A DNA stretch of 40,506 bases from Chloroflexota bacterium (lineage in GTDB: Bacteria > Chloroflexota > Dehalococcoidia > SM23-28-2 > RBG-16-64-32). The stretch is from positions 1 through 40,506 of the forward strand of contig VBEI01000005.1 in the NCBI GenBank assembly GCA_005882715.1, written 5' to 3'. The notes under the pieces are model-generated. The model was not told where the DNA came from. It saw only the letters and a list, made by a program, of their open reading frames with translations, and did not search any database. Below, one piece after another: positions 21,326-30,140 of the stretch; the first letter of the stretch is position 1, and every line of letters begins with the position of its first letter. Position numbers and translations under genes: made by a program.

Positions 21326-23903
21326 CCTGTTCCTCCTGTCCGGGTTGCCTGGCCGCGGTGCGCGGTATCGTGAAGAGAAAGGTTGTGCCTTCGCCGGGCG
21401 CTGATTCCACCCAGATGCGTCCTCCGTGCGCTTCCACTACCTTCTTGCAGATGGCGAGGCCGACGCCGGTGCCCTCGTACTCTTCACGGTGGTGCAGACG
21501 TTGGAAGATCTTGAAGATCTTTTCGTAGTATTCCGGCGCGATGCCGATGCCGTTATCGCGTACGGCGAAAGTGAATACGCGGTTGTCCGAGCGGCAGCCG
21601 ACCTCGATCTTTGGCTGCGGCTTGTCGTTGTACTTTACGGCGTTCGAGATCAGGTTCTTGAAGACCTCACGTATGCGGGCCCGATCGCAGGGGACGGTAG
21701 GCATGTCCGGATCGATGAACAGCTCGACGCGCTTCTCCTGGAGGGCGAAGCTGAGCTCGAGGCTCACGTCCTGGACGAGCGAGCTCACGCCGACCGGCGC
21801 TTGGTCGAGGCGCGTGCGACCGATCCGCGAGAGCTGGAGCAGGTCGTCGATGAGGTCCTTCATACGAACGGCGCTCTCGCGCAGCACGTTGACGTAGCCC
21901 TGTCCCTGCTCGTCGAGCTTGTCAGCATAGTCCTCCGCGATGAAGCCGGCGAACGCCTCGATGCCCCTCAGCGGCTCCTTGAGGTCGTGCGAGACGCTGT
22001 GGGTGAAGTCTTCGAGCTCGGAATTGATGCGGGTCAGCTCCCGCGTCTGGTGCGCCAGCGCCTCCTCGGCCTGCTTGCGTTCAGTAATGTCGCGAACGAA
22101 GGCGCTGAAGATATGGCTACGGCCCCAGCGGATCGGCGAGATTGTCATCTCGATTGGAAAGAGGTGGCCGTCTTTGTGCAGACCTTCAAGCTCGACCCGC
22201 CGGTTGAGCATCGGACCTTCGCCGGTGAGTACAAAGCGGTGCAACCCTTCCAGGTGCGCTTCCCGATGCCCCGGAGGGATGACGGTGTCGGCCAGGGTGC
22301 GACCCACCGCCTCTTCTCGCTTCCAGCCGAAAGTAAGCTCTGCCTGCGGGTTCCAGTCCTTGATTACGTCGCCGGCGTCGATAGCCACGAAGGCGTCATT
22401 TGCCGTGTCGATAATCGACCGGGTCCGCATCTCGTTCTGGCGGAGGGCGTATTCGATCTGCTTGCGCTCGGTGATGTCCTGAGCGGTGCCCAGCAGCCGC
22501 ACCGGCTCGCCCTCGTCGTTGTGGACGACTTTGCCTTCGCCGTGTGCCATGCGGATTGCCCCGTCCGGCCGGACGATCCGATAGTCGAAGGCGAACGGGT
22601 CTCCGCTACGCAGTGTGCGGGCGATATTCTGCTCGACCTGTGTGCGGTCGTCCGGGTGGACCCTTTGTAGAAAGACCTCGTAGCCGGGTTGTACGTCGCC
22701 GGGCTCATAGCCGCACACGCGGAACATCTCGTCGGACCAAGTGACGGCGTTGGTTACGATATCCCACTCGGCGCTGCCCACGTGCGCGATCCGTTGTGCC
22801 TCCGCGAGCTGTGCTTGGCCCTTGTTCAGCTCATCCTGGGCGCGTTGCCGCTCGACATCGAGCCGGTAGAGCGAGCCGGAGTTCCACCAGGTGAGAGCAG
22901 CGAAACTGACGATGCTCCAGATGACGACGAGAAAGACGCCGAATGCGGGCCCGTGCAGGCCTGCCTCTTCGTCGAGCACCGTCACCCAGCCGAGCAGCAG
23001 GGGGATAAGGATAGCGGCCGGCAGGAGCCTGCGTGCCATAACGCCACCCGCGGCATCGCTGGTGACAATGGCGAGAAGACCGTGGTCCTGGCGGGTCAGG
23101 AGTATGCCGGACGAAAGGAGGAGGAAACAGAGCGTAGAGTGCAGCGCCATGGCCGTCGATGAGCCGCCGGCATAGAGCGAGCCGACGCCGTAGACGTAGC
23201 CGATGAACGCCGTCAGGGAGACCAGCGCCGCGAGGATCGTGAGCAGTTGCGCGACCGGATAGCAGCGCCGGACATCGAGCACCAACAGAGATACGCCAAT
23301 GAGGAAAAGGCAGAGCGCGGAGGTGGGCGCCATGCGGGCCGGGGCCGACGTGCCGAGGGCTCCGGCCGGTTCGCTGAAGAGCAAATGGTCGATATTCAGG
23401 TTCCAGCCGTAAAGGTATTCGCTGAGCGTTAGGAAGCCGATCACGGCCACCACGAATGCGGACGCAAGCGCAACGAAGCGCAGATGCCCGTTCGTGGGGC
23501 CTGTGGAGAGCAGGTGGAGAGTCACGCCGCTGAGGACGAACGCCATCGCCACATTTGGCTTCATTGAAACGAAACCGGAAGAGATGCTCTTGACAACGGT
23601 AAGATCCAATGCCCAGCCGGCGAGGACCAGCGCCCCGGCCAAGCTCACGGCCAGGCCTGCGCCCTTAGCAAACGATTGGAGCGCCAAGACCAGCCTGGGA
23701 TTGGGCGTAACGAACGGGAAGAGGTCGAACCGCTCCCATAGCGTCACAGAGACACGGTCCCCGCTCGCTGGCGGATGCTTGTTCGTAGCACGCGAGGAGG
23801 TCTGGCTTGAACCATTGCTCTCGTCCGCCGGCTCTTGCTGGACGGGGGTAGTGGACACCCGGCTGCGCTCTAGGATCGCAGCCGCGTGTTCGAGGTAGGT
23901 CAT
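21300..23903 (-). CDS. Membrane PAS-PAS sensor histidine kinase (phytochrome-like kinase core)
   Basis: About 867 residues from the ATG at 23903; a TTG at 23933 would add 10, and neither has a clear Shine-Dalgarno. A cytosolic N-terminus of ~75 residues is followed by roughly nine membrane segments (about 75-350), two PAS/PAC units (about 375-490 and 500-615), HisKA with the phospho-acceptor His in HSVSHDLKEPLRG (His639), and HATPase_c with N-box NLISNAVKYND, DNGIGI and GTGVGLAICKK. The HDLKEPLR H-box and the GTGVGL G-box are those of cyanobacterial-phytochrome-type kinases, which pair with Rcp1. The membrane part resembles integral sensor modules of unknown ligand. First gene of the phosphorelay operon. 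Confidence 0.9.
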   Translation of the reverse strand: MTYLEHAAAILERSRVSTTPVQQEPADESNGSSQTSSRATNKHPPASGDRVSVTLWERFDLFPFVTPNPRLVLALQSFAKGAGLAVSLAGALVLAGWALDLTVVKSISSGFVSMKPNVAMAFVLSGVTLHLLSTGPTNGHLRFVALASAFVVAVIGFLTLSEYLYGWNLNIDHLLFSEPAGALGTSAPARMAPTSALCLFLIGVSLLVLDVRRCYPVAQLLTILAALVSLTAFIGYVYGVGSLYAGGSSTAMALHSTLCFLLLSSGILLTRQDHGLLAIVTSDAAGGVMARRLLPAAILIPLLLGWVTVLDEEAGLHGPAFGVFLVVIWSIVSFAALTWWNSGSLYRLDVERQRAQDELNKGQAQLAEAQRIAHVGSAEWDIVTNAVTWSDEMFRVCGYEPGDVQPGYEVFLQRVHPDDRTQVEQNIARTLRSGDPFAFDYRIVRPDGAIRMAHGEGKVVHNDEGEPVRLLGTAQDITERKQIEYALRQNEMRTRSIIDTANDAFVAIDAGDVIKDWNPQAELTFGWKREEAVGRTLADTVIPPGHREAHLEGLHRFVLTGEGPMLNRRVELEGLHKDGHLFPIEMTISPIRWGRSHIFSAFVRDITERKQAEEALAHQTRELTRINSELEDFTHSVSHDLKEPLRGIEAFAGFIAEDYADKLDEQGQGYVNVLRESAVRMKDLIDDLLQLSRIGRTRLDQAPVGVSSLVQDVSLELSFALQEKRVELFIDPDMPTVPCDRARIREVFKNLISNAVKYNDKPQPKIEVGCRSDNRVFTFAVRDNGIGIAPEYYEKIFKIFQRLHHREEYEGTGVGLAICKKVVEAHGGRIWVESAPGEGTTFLFTIPRTAARQPGQEEQDGKYARAV

Positions 23904-24122
23904 GCGCTTGACGCGCGATTCCGTTTCGGCCAAGCGGGCAGTCCGCCTTTCCGCGTGTCTTAGTCTCGTTATTGGCGTCTAAATGGGCCGCACCCTACAT
24001 ATAAGAGTCCCGAACAATCCCGCGTGTTACAGACATTTCCCAATGCGAGCGGACACCGTTTCCGCAGGCGAGACACGTAGCAACGCGGGGGGCGCAAGCC
24101 ATTTTTACTAGGCGAACGGACG

Positions 24123-24131
24123 TGCTAGAAT
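24123..24131 (+). promoter_or_regulatory. Extended -10 promoter (TGCTAGAAT) for mutL
   Basis: TGC-TAGAAT at 24123-24131, 17 bases before the TTG start at 24149, with only a weak TTTTAC at -35. Its position excludes the in-frame GTG at 24122 as the start. The divergent kinase operon presumably has its promoter in 23934-24060, where I see no convincing boxes. Confidence 0.5.
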
Positions 24132-24148
24132 CAGCGCGAGGAAACCGT

Positions 24149-25912
24149 TTGCCGATCCGCGTACTGCCGCCGGAAGTCGCCGCTCGCATCGCCGCCGGCG
24201 AAGTGGTGGAGCGTCCCGCTTCTGTGGTCAAAGAGCTCGTGGAGAATGCGCTGGACGCCGGCGCCTCTCGCATCGTCATCGAGGTGACATCCGGCGGGCT
24301 CGATTCAATACGAGTGAGCGACGACGGTTGCGGCCTCGAGGCACCCGAACTTCAGGTTGCATTTCAGCGTCACGCCACGAGCAAGCTCGCAAACGACGCG
24401 GACCTGGCAAGCGTTCTGACTCTCGGCTTCCGCGGCGAGGCTCTGCCTTCGATAGCGGCGGTGGCGGAGGTCGAGATGGTATCGCGGCCGGCCGCGACCG
24501 ATTCGGCGGCAAAACTCCGTCTCGTGCCCGAGGCGCCGCTCGAACTCTCCACCTGCGGCGCGCCGGTGGGCACATCGGTTACGGTCCGCCGGCTGTTCGC
24601 CCGCCTCCCGGCGCGGCGCAAGTTCCTGCGCTCAGCTGCGAGCGAGACAAACGGCGTGACGGCGGTGGTGAGCCACCACGCGCTCGCCTACCCGGAGGTG
24701 CGCTTCACGCTCACTCTCGACGGCAGGCAGGCGCTACAGACGCCGGGGAGCGGTGAGCCACGCGACGCTCTCGCTGCTGTCTACGGTGCGGAAGCGGCGG
24801 CGGCGATGCTGGAGGTCGGGAAGAAGGAACCGGGAACGGGGAATCGGGAGACTACGAGCGCCGTTTGCGTGGATGGGCTAGTGGGGCCGCCGCAAATTTC
24901 GCGTGCTGGGCGGCAGTACATCAGCATCATCGTGAACCAGCGCTGGGTCCAGAACCGGCGCCTCACCTTCGCCGTCGAGGAGGCGTATCAAGGGCTGCTG
25001 ATGGCGGGCCGCCATCCTCTGGCTGTCCTCCATTTACGAGTGCCCGCCGAGGAGGTGGACGTCAATGTCCATCCGACGAAGGCGGAGGTGCGTTTCCGCG
25101 ACGAAGGGGCCATATTCGGCGCCCTCCAGCGGGCGGTGCGCTCAGCGCTGCTCGCGGGCGCGTCAGTACGCGACGCCTCCAGCCTCGTAGGTGCGCCGCC
25201 ACTTGAGCTGTCACCGCAGCCTTCGGCGCCGCTGCTTTGGGAGCACGGCGTGCGCGTGGCCGCCGCGACAGCTCCCGATGCGCCCGCCGGCCGCCCGCCG
25301 GCCAACGGCGAGGCGTCCGGCGTCGCCGCTACGCCGTCGCAGGCATTGCCGGTGATGCGCGTTATCGGTCAGATGGGCGGCACCTATATCATCGCCGAGG
25401 GCCCGCACGGAATGTACTTGATCGACCAGCACGCGGCGCACGAGCGGGTGCTTTACGAACGCTTCTGGCGGAGGCGACAGGAGGGCGCGCCGGAGGTCCA
25501 GGGCCTGCTGGAGCCGTTGACGCTCGAGCTGTCGCCGCGCCAGCGGACGCTGCTCGCCGAGCAGGCGGAGGCCCTCGCCGGACACGGCTTCGACATCGAG
25601 CCATTCGGGGCCGGCGCCTCCGTGCTGCGGGCGCTCCCGCGGTCTCTTGCCCGCGGGGACGCCCGGCAGGCGGTGCTTGAGTTCGTCGACATGATGTTTG
25701 AGGAGGGTGAGGGCGACCGGCGCGACCGCGTGGCGATGTCGCTGGCCTGTCACGGGGCGGTCCGCGCGGGAAAGACGCTCTCGCTGGAGGAGATGCGAGA
25801 CCTGGCCGGGCAGTTGGAGGATTGCGAGGCGCCCAGCACCTGCCCGCACGGGCGGCCGACGATGATCCACCTGAGCGCAGAGACATTGGCGCGGGAATTC
25901 GGGCGGCGATAG
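24149..25912 (+). CDS. mutL: DNA mismatch repair protein MutL with endonuclease motif
   Basis: 587 residues. GHKL ATPase N-domain: PIRVLPPEVAARIAAGEVV, ENALDAGA, DDGCG and GFRGEALPSIA; then the transducer domain (VNVHPTKAEVRF). The C-terminal domain has the complete nicking motif DQHAAHERVLYE (DQHA-x2-E-x4-E) and CPHGRP, so MutL itself should incise the daughter strand, as in organisms without MutH. The TTG start at 24149 gives the canonical N-terminus (M/L)PIRVLPP, with a GAGGAAA ribosome site. About 100 variable residues (roughly 315-415) link the two halves. Separated from mutS by the minus-strand phosphorelay operon. Confidence 0.95.
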   Translation: MPIRVLPPEVAARIAAGEVVERPASVVKELVENALDAGASRIVIEVTSGGLDSIRVSDDGCGLEAPELQVAFQRHATSKLANDADLASVLTLGFRGEALPSIAAVAEVEMVSRPAATDSAAKLRLVPEAPLELSTCGAPVGTSVTVRRLFARLPARRKFLRSAASETNGVTAVVSHHALAYPEVRFTLTLDGRQALQTPGSGEPRDALAAVYGAEAAAAMLEVGKKEPGTGNRETTSAVCVDGLVGPPQISRAGRQYISIIVNQRWVQNRRLTFAVEEAYQGLLMAGRHPLAVLHLRVPAEEVDVNVHPTKAEVRFRDEGAIFGALQRAVRSALLAGASVRDASSLVGAPPLELSPQPSAPLLWEHGVRVAAATAPDAPAGRPPANGEASGVAATPSQALPVMRVIGQMGGTYIIAEGPHGMYLIDQHAAHERVLYERFWRRRQEGAPEVQGLLEPLTLELSPRQRTLLAEQAEALAGHGFDIEPFGAGASVLRALPRSLARGDARQAVLEFVDMMFEEGEGDRRDRVAMSLACHGAVRAGKTLSLEEMRDLAGQLEDCEAPSTCPHGRPTMIHLSAETLAREFGRR

Positions 25913-25991
25913 TCGCGTCACACAAGAGCGGGAAGCGTCATAGAACCGACCAGGGGCGGATGATTCACGTCGGCGGTGCTTGATCGACTGA

Positions 25992-27458
25992 TCAGGTTGA
26001 GCGGCTGCGAGCCCAGCGCAGGACTTTCGCGATGGCGTTCGCCGCCCGCGGGATCGTCGGAAAGACCGGAAACCCGGCCTGCCAGCATTTCTCCTGAAAA
26101 GCCGCGGTGCGCTCCATGCTCTCGACGTCGAGGGGTGGTCGCAGGACGACGACGATCGGCGTCCCGGAAGCCTCGCGCGCCTTCACCATCTGCTGGACCT
26201 GCATCTGCATGTAGTGAACTGGGTCGGCGCCGAGCATCGCCATCGAGCGGCGGCCGCGCCCCCAGCTAAAGCTTGTGTGGTAGAGGATCACGTCGATGTT
26301 CTCCGCCTCGCCGATGATGCGCAGCGTCTGCTCTAGCTTCGGCGGCTCGAAGATTGCGATCGTATCGACCGGGTTGCGCACGCTGGTGCCGGCGACCGGG
26401 TTTATCTCGCCTAGCGCTTTCTGGGTGCTCTCCGGCAGGACCGGGCACTGGAGACCGGCATCGTCGATCTCGTCAGCAGCGAAGACGCTGAACCCGCCTC
26501 CCCCACCGACCACTGCGACGCCCGGGCCGGCGGGCGCGCTCATGTAGCGGAAAGCCACCGCCAGGTCGGCCATCTCCTCGACGCTGTTGACGCGCACGGC
26601 GTTCAGCTGACGGCAGAGCGAGTCGAAGACGGCCAGGGAGCCGGCGAGGCTGGCCGTATGCGACATAACGGCACGGGTCCCCGCGGCCGTGCGCCCGCCC
26701 TTGAGAACAACGACCGGCTTGGCAGCCGCGGCGTCGCGGAGGGCTTGACGGAAGCGTCGGCCGTCCTTAACGCCTTCGATGTAGGCGCAGATCACGTTAG
26801 TCTTGGGGTCCCGAGCAAAGTATGAAAGCAGCTCACTCTCGTCGACGTCGGAAGCGTTGCCGTACGAGACGACTTTCGAGAAGCGGATGCCGCGCACGGC
26901 CGCTGTGTAGATCATCTCGCCGGCGTTGCCCCCGCTCTGCGAGATGAAGCCGACAGGGCCGCTCTCCGCGGGAAAGCCGGGCATGAAGGCAAGCTTCGAC
27001 TCGGGAACGTAGAGGCCCATGCAGTTGGGGCCGAAGACGCGAATGCCGGCACCCGTCAGACGCCCCACGACCTGCGTCTCGAGGTCGGCCATCTCGTCGT
27101 CGCCGGTCTCCCGAAAGCCGGCGGTGAAGAAGTGGACGCTGCGGACACCCTTGGCGATGCAGTCCTCGACCAGCCGGGGAACGATGCGCGCGGGGACGCT
27201 GGAGATCACGTGATCGACCGGCAACTCGATATCGAGCACGCTGGCGTAGCACTTGAGGCCTTCGATCTCCTGGTACTTGGGGTTGACGGCGTAGACGGCG
27301 GGGAAGCCCAGTTCCATCAGCGAGAGGAGGAACCCCAAGCCGACGCCGGCAAAGCCGGGCTGCTGCATGGAGACGCCGGCTATCGCGACGGAGCGGGGGT
27401 GGAAGATAGCGTCGAGGGAGGCGGTGGCGGTTCCCGGCTTCGTCTCAGCGGTGGTCAT
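25992..27458 (-). CDS. Acyl-CoA synthetase (ADP/NDP-forming) alpha-type protein
   Basis: 488 residues: a CoA-binding Rossmann domain (about 14-140; FHPRSVAIAGVS, ending at GPNCMGLY), followed by two succinyl-CoA-ligase-like domains. The catalytic His is in the conserved KGGRTAAGTRAVMSHTASLAG region (His267). The ATP-grasp (beta) part is absent, so the protein matches the alpha subunit of acetate-CoA ligase (ADP-forming) and needs a separate beta partner, not seen here. Such enzymes convert acyl-CoA + ADP + Pi to acid + ATP, or the reverse. Its own promoter lies just upstream. Substrate unknown. The next minus-strand genes upstream (MetE-like) are a separate unit. Confidence 0.85.
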   Translation of the reverse strand: MTTAETKPGTATASLDAIFHPRSVAIAGVSMQQPGFAGVGLGFLLSLMELGFPAVYAVNPKYQEIEGLKCYASVLDIELPVDHVISSVPARIVPRLVEDCIAKGVRSVHFFTAGFRETGDDEMADLETQVVGRLTGAGIRVFGPNCMGLYVPESKLAFMPGFPAESGPVGFISQSGGNAGEMIYTAAVRGIRFSKVVSYGNASDVDESELLSYFARDPKTNVICAYIEGVKDGRRFRQALRDAAAAKPVVVLKGGRTAAGTRAVMSHTASLAGSLAVFDSLCRQLNAVRVNSVEEMADLAVAFRYMSAPAGPGVAVVGGGGGFSVFAADEIDDAGLQCPVLPESTQKALGEINPVAGTSVRNPVDTIAIFEPPKLEQTLRIIGEAENIDVILYHTSFSWGRGRRSMAMLGADPVHYMQMQVQQMVKAREASGTPIVVVLRPPLDVESMERTAAFQEKCWQAGFPVFPTIPRAANAIAKVLRWARSRST

Positions 27459-27494
27459 CGGACGAACGTTAACGTGCGCGTGAGGTTTGGAGCG

Positions 27495-27523
27495 AGTTTA
27501 GCAGCGAATTCGGCGAGCGGCAA
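27495..27523 (-). promoter_or_regulatory. Promoter TTGCCG-N17-TAAACT for the acyl-CoA synthetase gene
   Basis: Read on the minus strand, TTGCCG (27523-27518) and TAAACT (27500-27495) are 17 bases apart, with the predicted start about 30 bases before the ATG at 27458. Confidence 0.6.
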
Positions 27524-27633
27524 CGCTGTCGAGCAAGTCTCGCTTTGACTTCGCTGGAATCAGCCCGCGCTGGTGTCGGTCATGCTCGACAAGCTCAGCG
27601 GAAATGGACGCGCTTAAGAGCTCTCTAGGGACG

Positions 27634-28629
27634 CTAGTCGATCTCTAGCTCGCGCTTGATGTCGCGGACGGCGTCGACCATCACCTGGAGCTTCGCCTCC
27701 GCCTCATCCGTAGTGCGGGTCTTGAGCCCGCAGTCTGGGTAGATCCAGAGCCGCTCCGGCGGGAAGAGCTTGAGGGTACGGCGGATGCCGGCCTTCACGT
27801 CCTCCACGTCCTCGATGAAGCGAGTGTGGATGTCCGTCACGCCCACGCCCAGGTCCTTGCCGCTGTCGAACGGCACCTGCTCCATCAGCTTCAGGTACTC
27901 GAAGTCCGTGTTCATGAAGGCGAGGTGGATCTGCTTGACGGGCAGCCGTAGCATGTCCGGGTAGATCTTCTCGACCTCGCCGTAACAGATGTGCGTGTGG
28001 AACTCGGCGTCGATGCCATCGACGGTGAGGTGCATCGCCTCGACAGCCAAATCGAAGTCCTCGGCCGGGCGGGTGTGGATCGCCGGCTCGTCGATCTGGA
28101 CGTACTTCGCGCCGGCCTTAACCAACTCCTCGACTTCGCGGCGGATGATCGGCGCCATGTCGAGCACTGCCTCGCGCCGCGAGGGGTAGTAGTCGTCGAA
28201 CGACCACTCGACCATCGTGTAGGCGCCGGTAAGCATGCCCTTGACTGGCCGGCGGGTAAGGCTCTGGGCGTAGCGCCACATGTCGACGGTCATCGGACCG
28301 GGCCAGGTGAGCTTATCGACGATGATTGGCTTGTGGTAGTAGCGGTTCCCGTAGGAGCGGACAAGGCCGCCGAGCTTCATGCCGCCGATCGGGTTGCCGC
28401 CGGGCTCGCCGGCGAAGTAGGCGACCATGTCGCCGCGCTCCATCTCGCCGTGCACGAGCACATCGAGGCCGATGCGCTCCTGGCTGCGGATCCAGTACTC
28501 CGTGGCCTTGCGCTCGAGCTTATCGAGCTCGGCGCGGTCGATCTTGCCCTGGGAGAACTGGGAGCGGGCCTGGGCGAGGTATTCGGGCTTGGGATAGGAG
28601 CCGACGGCGTTTGTGATCAGTGCGGGCAT
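27634..28629 (-). CDS. Core MetE-type methionine synthase (C-terminal catalytic domain only)
   Basis: 331 residues corresponding to the C-terminal catalytic half of cobalamin-independent methionine synthase: GSYPKP, HGEMERGDMVAYF, KGMLTGAYT, QIDEPAI, HTHICYGE (His213, Cys215) and YPDCGLKTR (Cys300). The N-terminal half is missing. The acidic zinc ligand normally in ITIE appears as Ala237 in IHLAFMN, by an alignment from memory. Stand-alone core MetE proteins are known in Dehalococcoides and archaea and use a corrinoid-bound methyl group in place of methyl-tetrahydrofolate. The ATG at 28629 has a GAGG ribosome site. It lies 113 bases downstream of a second MetE-like gene that resembles the missing half. 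Likely methyl transfer to homocysteine. Confidence 0.82.
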   Translation of the reverse strand: MPALITNAVGSYPKPEYLAQARSQFSQGKIDRAELDKLERKATEYWIRSQERIGLDVLVHGEMERGDMVAYFAGEPGGNPIGGMKLGGLVRSYGNRYYHKPIIVDKLTWPGPMTVDMWRYAQSLTRRPVKGMLTGAYTMVEWSFDDYYPSRREAVLDMAPIIRREVEELVKAGAKYVQIDEPAIHTRPAEDFDLAVEAMHLTVDGIDAEFHTHICYGEVEKIYPDMLRLPVKQIHLAFMNTDFEYLKLMEQVPFDSGKDLGVGVTDIHTRFIEDVEDVKAGIRRTLKLFPPERLWIYPDCGLKTRTTDEAEAKLQVMVDAVRDIKRELEID

Positions 28630-28742
28630 GGGTTACCTCATCTGGTGGTCATTCTCAGGGGTGAGACCTTCGGCTACGTGACTGCGAGAAGCAGCGAGCT
28701 TTCAACCCGCAGCGTTCACCTATCACCTTACCCCATCGACGC

Positions 28743-29717
28743 CTACGCGGCTACGGGCTCCGCCTTGCGCGCGCCGTCCACCATCCGCTTGAGCTTCTCG
28801 AAGGCGGTTTCGCGGGGGAGATATTCGAGGCCGCAGGACGGGTTGACATAAATACGGTCGGGTGTGACCGATTGGGACAGCCGGCGGATCGACTCCTCGA
28901 TCTGCTCGATCGACTCGATGCGAGTATTTCTGCCGTCGACGATGCCGGCGCCGAGCTTTTTGTCGAAGCGGACCGACTTTACGGCCTCCCAGTTATCGCG
29001 ACCGGACACGAAATCCAAGCCGATGGTGGCGACCGGGAGATCCAGCAGGGCGGGGAGGATGCCGGCGGCGCTGCCGAACCAGGTGTAGACGGCCGTTTCC
29101 GTCTGCACACCGTTCAGCATGCGCGTCAGAGCGCGCGAGAAGATATCGATATCGTCCTTGTTGAAGACGATCACAGGGTCGTTCACCTGGATGATTGGCG
29201 CGCCGGCCTCGGCAAGAGCCTGCACTTCATTTCGCAGTTCCTCTGCCAGCGCTAGCGCGAGCTTCTCCCGGCTGCCGTAGTGCTTGTCGAGCGACAGCGC
29301 TGCAAGCGTGTAGGGGCCCGTGATGATCGCTTTTAAGGGCTTGGCGCTGTTCTCGGCGGCGAAGCGGTAGTCGCGAACCAGGATCGGTTCGCGCCAGGAG
29401 ACGGGCCCGGTGACTTCCGGACGGCGGTAGTAAGTATTCGTATCGAGGTAGCGCTCGAGGCTGCCGATTTCAACCCCACCGAGGCGCCGCATGACATAAG
29501 TCTGGTCATCGTCCCAGCGCGCCTGGCCGTCCGTGATGACTTCGACCCCCGCCTCGATCTGCTCGCCGATCACCTCGACCGTCACCTCGTCCTCGATGCG
29601 CGCAAGCTCCTCGCTCGTTATTTCGCCGCGGTCGCGGCGGTTGATGGCCTGGCGCAGACGGGCCGGGCGGGGACGGTTCGGGATCTTGGGGTAGTTGCCG
29701 ACGACAGTTGTCTGCAT
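28743..29717 (-). CDS. MetE-like protein resembling the N-terminal half of MetE
   Basis: 324 residues of the UroD/MetE TIM-barrel superfamily: VGNYPKIPNRP, TDGQARWDDDQTYV, ITGPYTL, QVNDPVI, GIVDGRN and NPSCGLEYLPRE. The His-x-Cys zinc pair is replaced by Tyr211-Thr-Trp213, leaving Cys295 as the only obvious ligand. The VDGRN...SC segment matches the same region of the MetE N-domain (VINGRN...SSCSLLHSP in E. coli, recalled), so this looks like a separately encoded non-catalytic half. Together with the downstream core MetE it would make a split MetE. It begins 3 bases after a small ORF on the same strand and shares that ORF's promoter region. Alternatively a different methyltransferase paralogue. 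Confidence 0.75.
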   Translation of the reverse strand: MQTTVVGNYPKIPNRPRPARLRQAINRRDRGEITSEELARIEDEVTVEVIGEQIEAGVEVITDGQARWDDDQTYVMRRLGGVEIGSLERYLDTNTYYRRPEVTGPVSWREPILVRDYRFAAENSAKPLKAIITGPYTLAALSLDKHYGSREKLALALAEELRNEVQALAEAGAPIIQVNDPVIVFNKDDIDIFSRALTRMLNGVQTETAVYTWFGSAAGILPALLDLPVATIGLDFVSGRDNWEAVKSVRFDKKLGAGIVDGRNTRIESIEQIEESIRRLSQSVTPDRIYVNPSCGLEYLPRETAFEKLKRMVDGARKAEPVAA

Positions 29718-29720
29718 GGT

Positions 29721-29816
29721 TCAGCCTTTCTCTTCTGTGGAAGATTTCAGCTGCTCGATCTCTTCCTTGACCTCGCTCAGCTCATCCTCGTCCTCACCGC
29801 GATCCTCCTCGAGCAT
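29721..29816 (-). CDS. Small acidic ORF immediately before the MetE-like gene
   Basis: 31 codons from an ATG at 29816 to a TGA at 29723-29721, ending 3 bases before the MetE-like ATG. The peptide is very acidic and predicted helical (MLEEDRGEDEDELSEV...). The frame is open a further 13 codons upstream to a TAG. No clear ribosome site. It could be a leader peptide coupling translation to the MetE-like gene, or the remnant of a small coiled-coil protein (the C-termini of some DUF5320-type proteins look similar). Low certainty. Confidence 0.25.
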   Translation of the reverse strand: MLEEDRGEDEDELSEVKEEIEQLKSSTEEKG

Positions 29817-29949
29817 CTTCAAGTACTCATCACGGCGGGAAAGCGCCAGGCGCTACGGAACCAGAAGCCGAGTGGCGGGGCGAACCGAAGCGGAACCAGC
29901 GTTGCGGCAATGTCAGACAGGAATCAGCGCAGAAATACGAGCGAAAGCC

Positions 29950-29979
29950 AGTCTAGCATCGGGTATTGAACCCGGTCAA
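29950..29979 (-). promoter_or_regulatory. Promoter TTGACC-N18-TGC/TAGACT for the MetE-like genes
   Basis: On the minus strand TTGACC (29979-29974) and TAGACT (29955-29950) are 18 bases apart and the -10 has a TG extension. Predicted start near 29943 gives a leader of about 225 bases to the MetE-like ATG that contains the small ORF. Confidence 0.6.
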
Positions 29980-29997
29980 ACGGGATCTGCAGTCCCG
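29960..29997. repeat. Two inverted repeats over the MetE promoter, possible operators
   Basis: CGGGT-ATTGA-ACCCG (29960-29974) sits in the spacer between -35 and -10, and CGGGA-TCTGCAG-TCCCG (29981-29997) lies just upstream of the -35. The arms are the same except for a paired T/A swap, as expected for two sites of one dimeric regulator. Confidence 0.45.
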
Positions 29998-30140
29998 GGT
30001 AATATGTTCGCACTATATATGTTATGGTACCTGCCACGTGCAGCAGAGTGGCTGGGGGCTGCCCGGAAGCGCGCTCTTCCTGACGCGGCGTGAACCTGCA
30101 AGGACGGCGAGAGGACCTCGTGCGAACCACAGTCCTCAAA

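Noticed and set aside
21426..22670. 414-codon + strand open frame opposite the histidine kinase gene
   Set aside because: Antisense shadow in high-GC DNA: composition follows the kinase codons, no domain is recognisable, and the kinase, regulator and overlap structure are convincing on the minus strand.
27991..28851. 286-codon + strand open frame opposite the core MetE gene
   Set aside because: Antisense shadow: the minus-strand frame has all MetE motifs, and this frame has no recognisable features.
29695..30093. + strand frame with a Ser-rich repeat
   Set aside because: The poly-Ser stretch is the complement of the acidic minus-strand small ORF, and the frame crosses the divergent promoter region.
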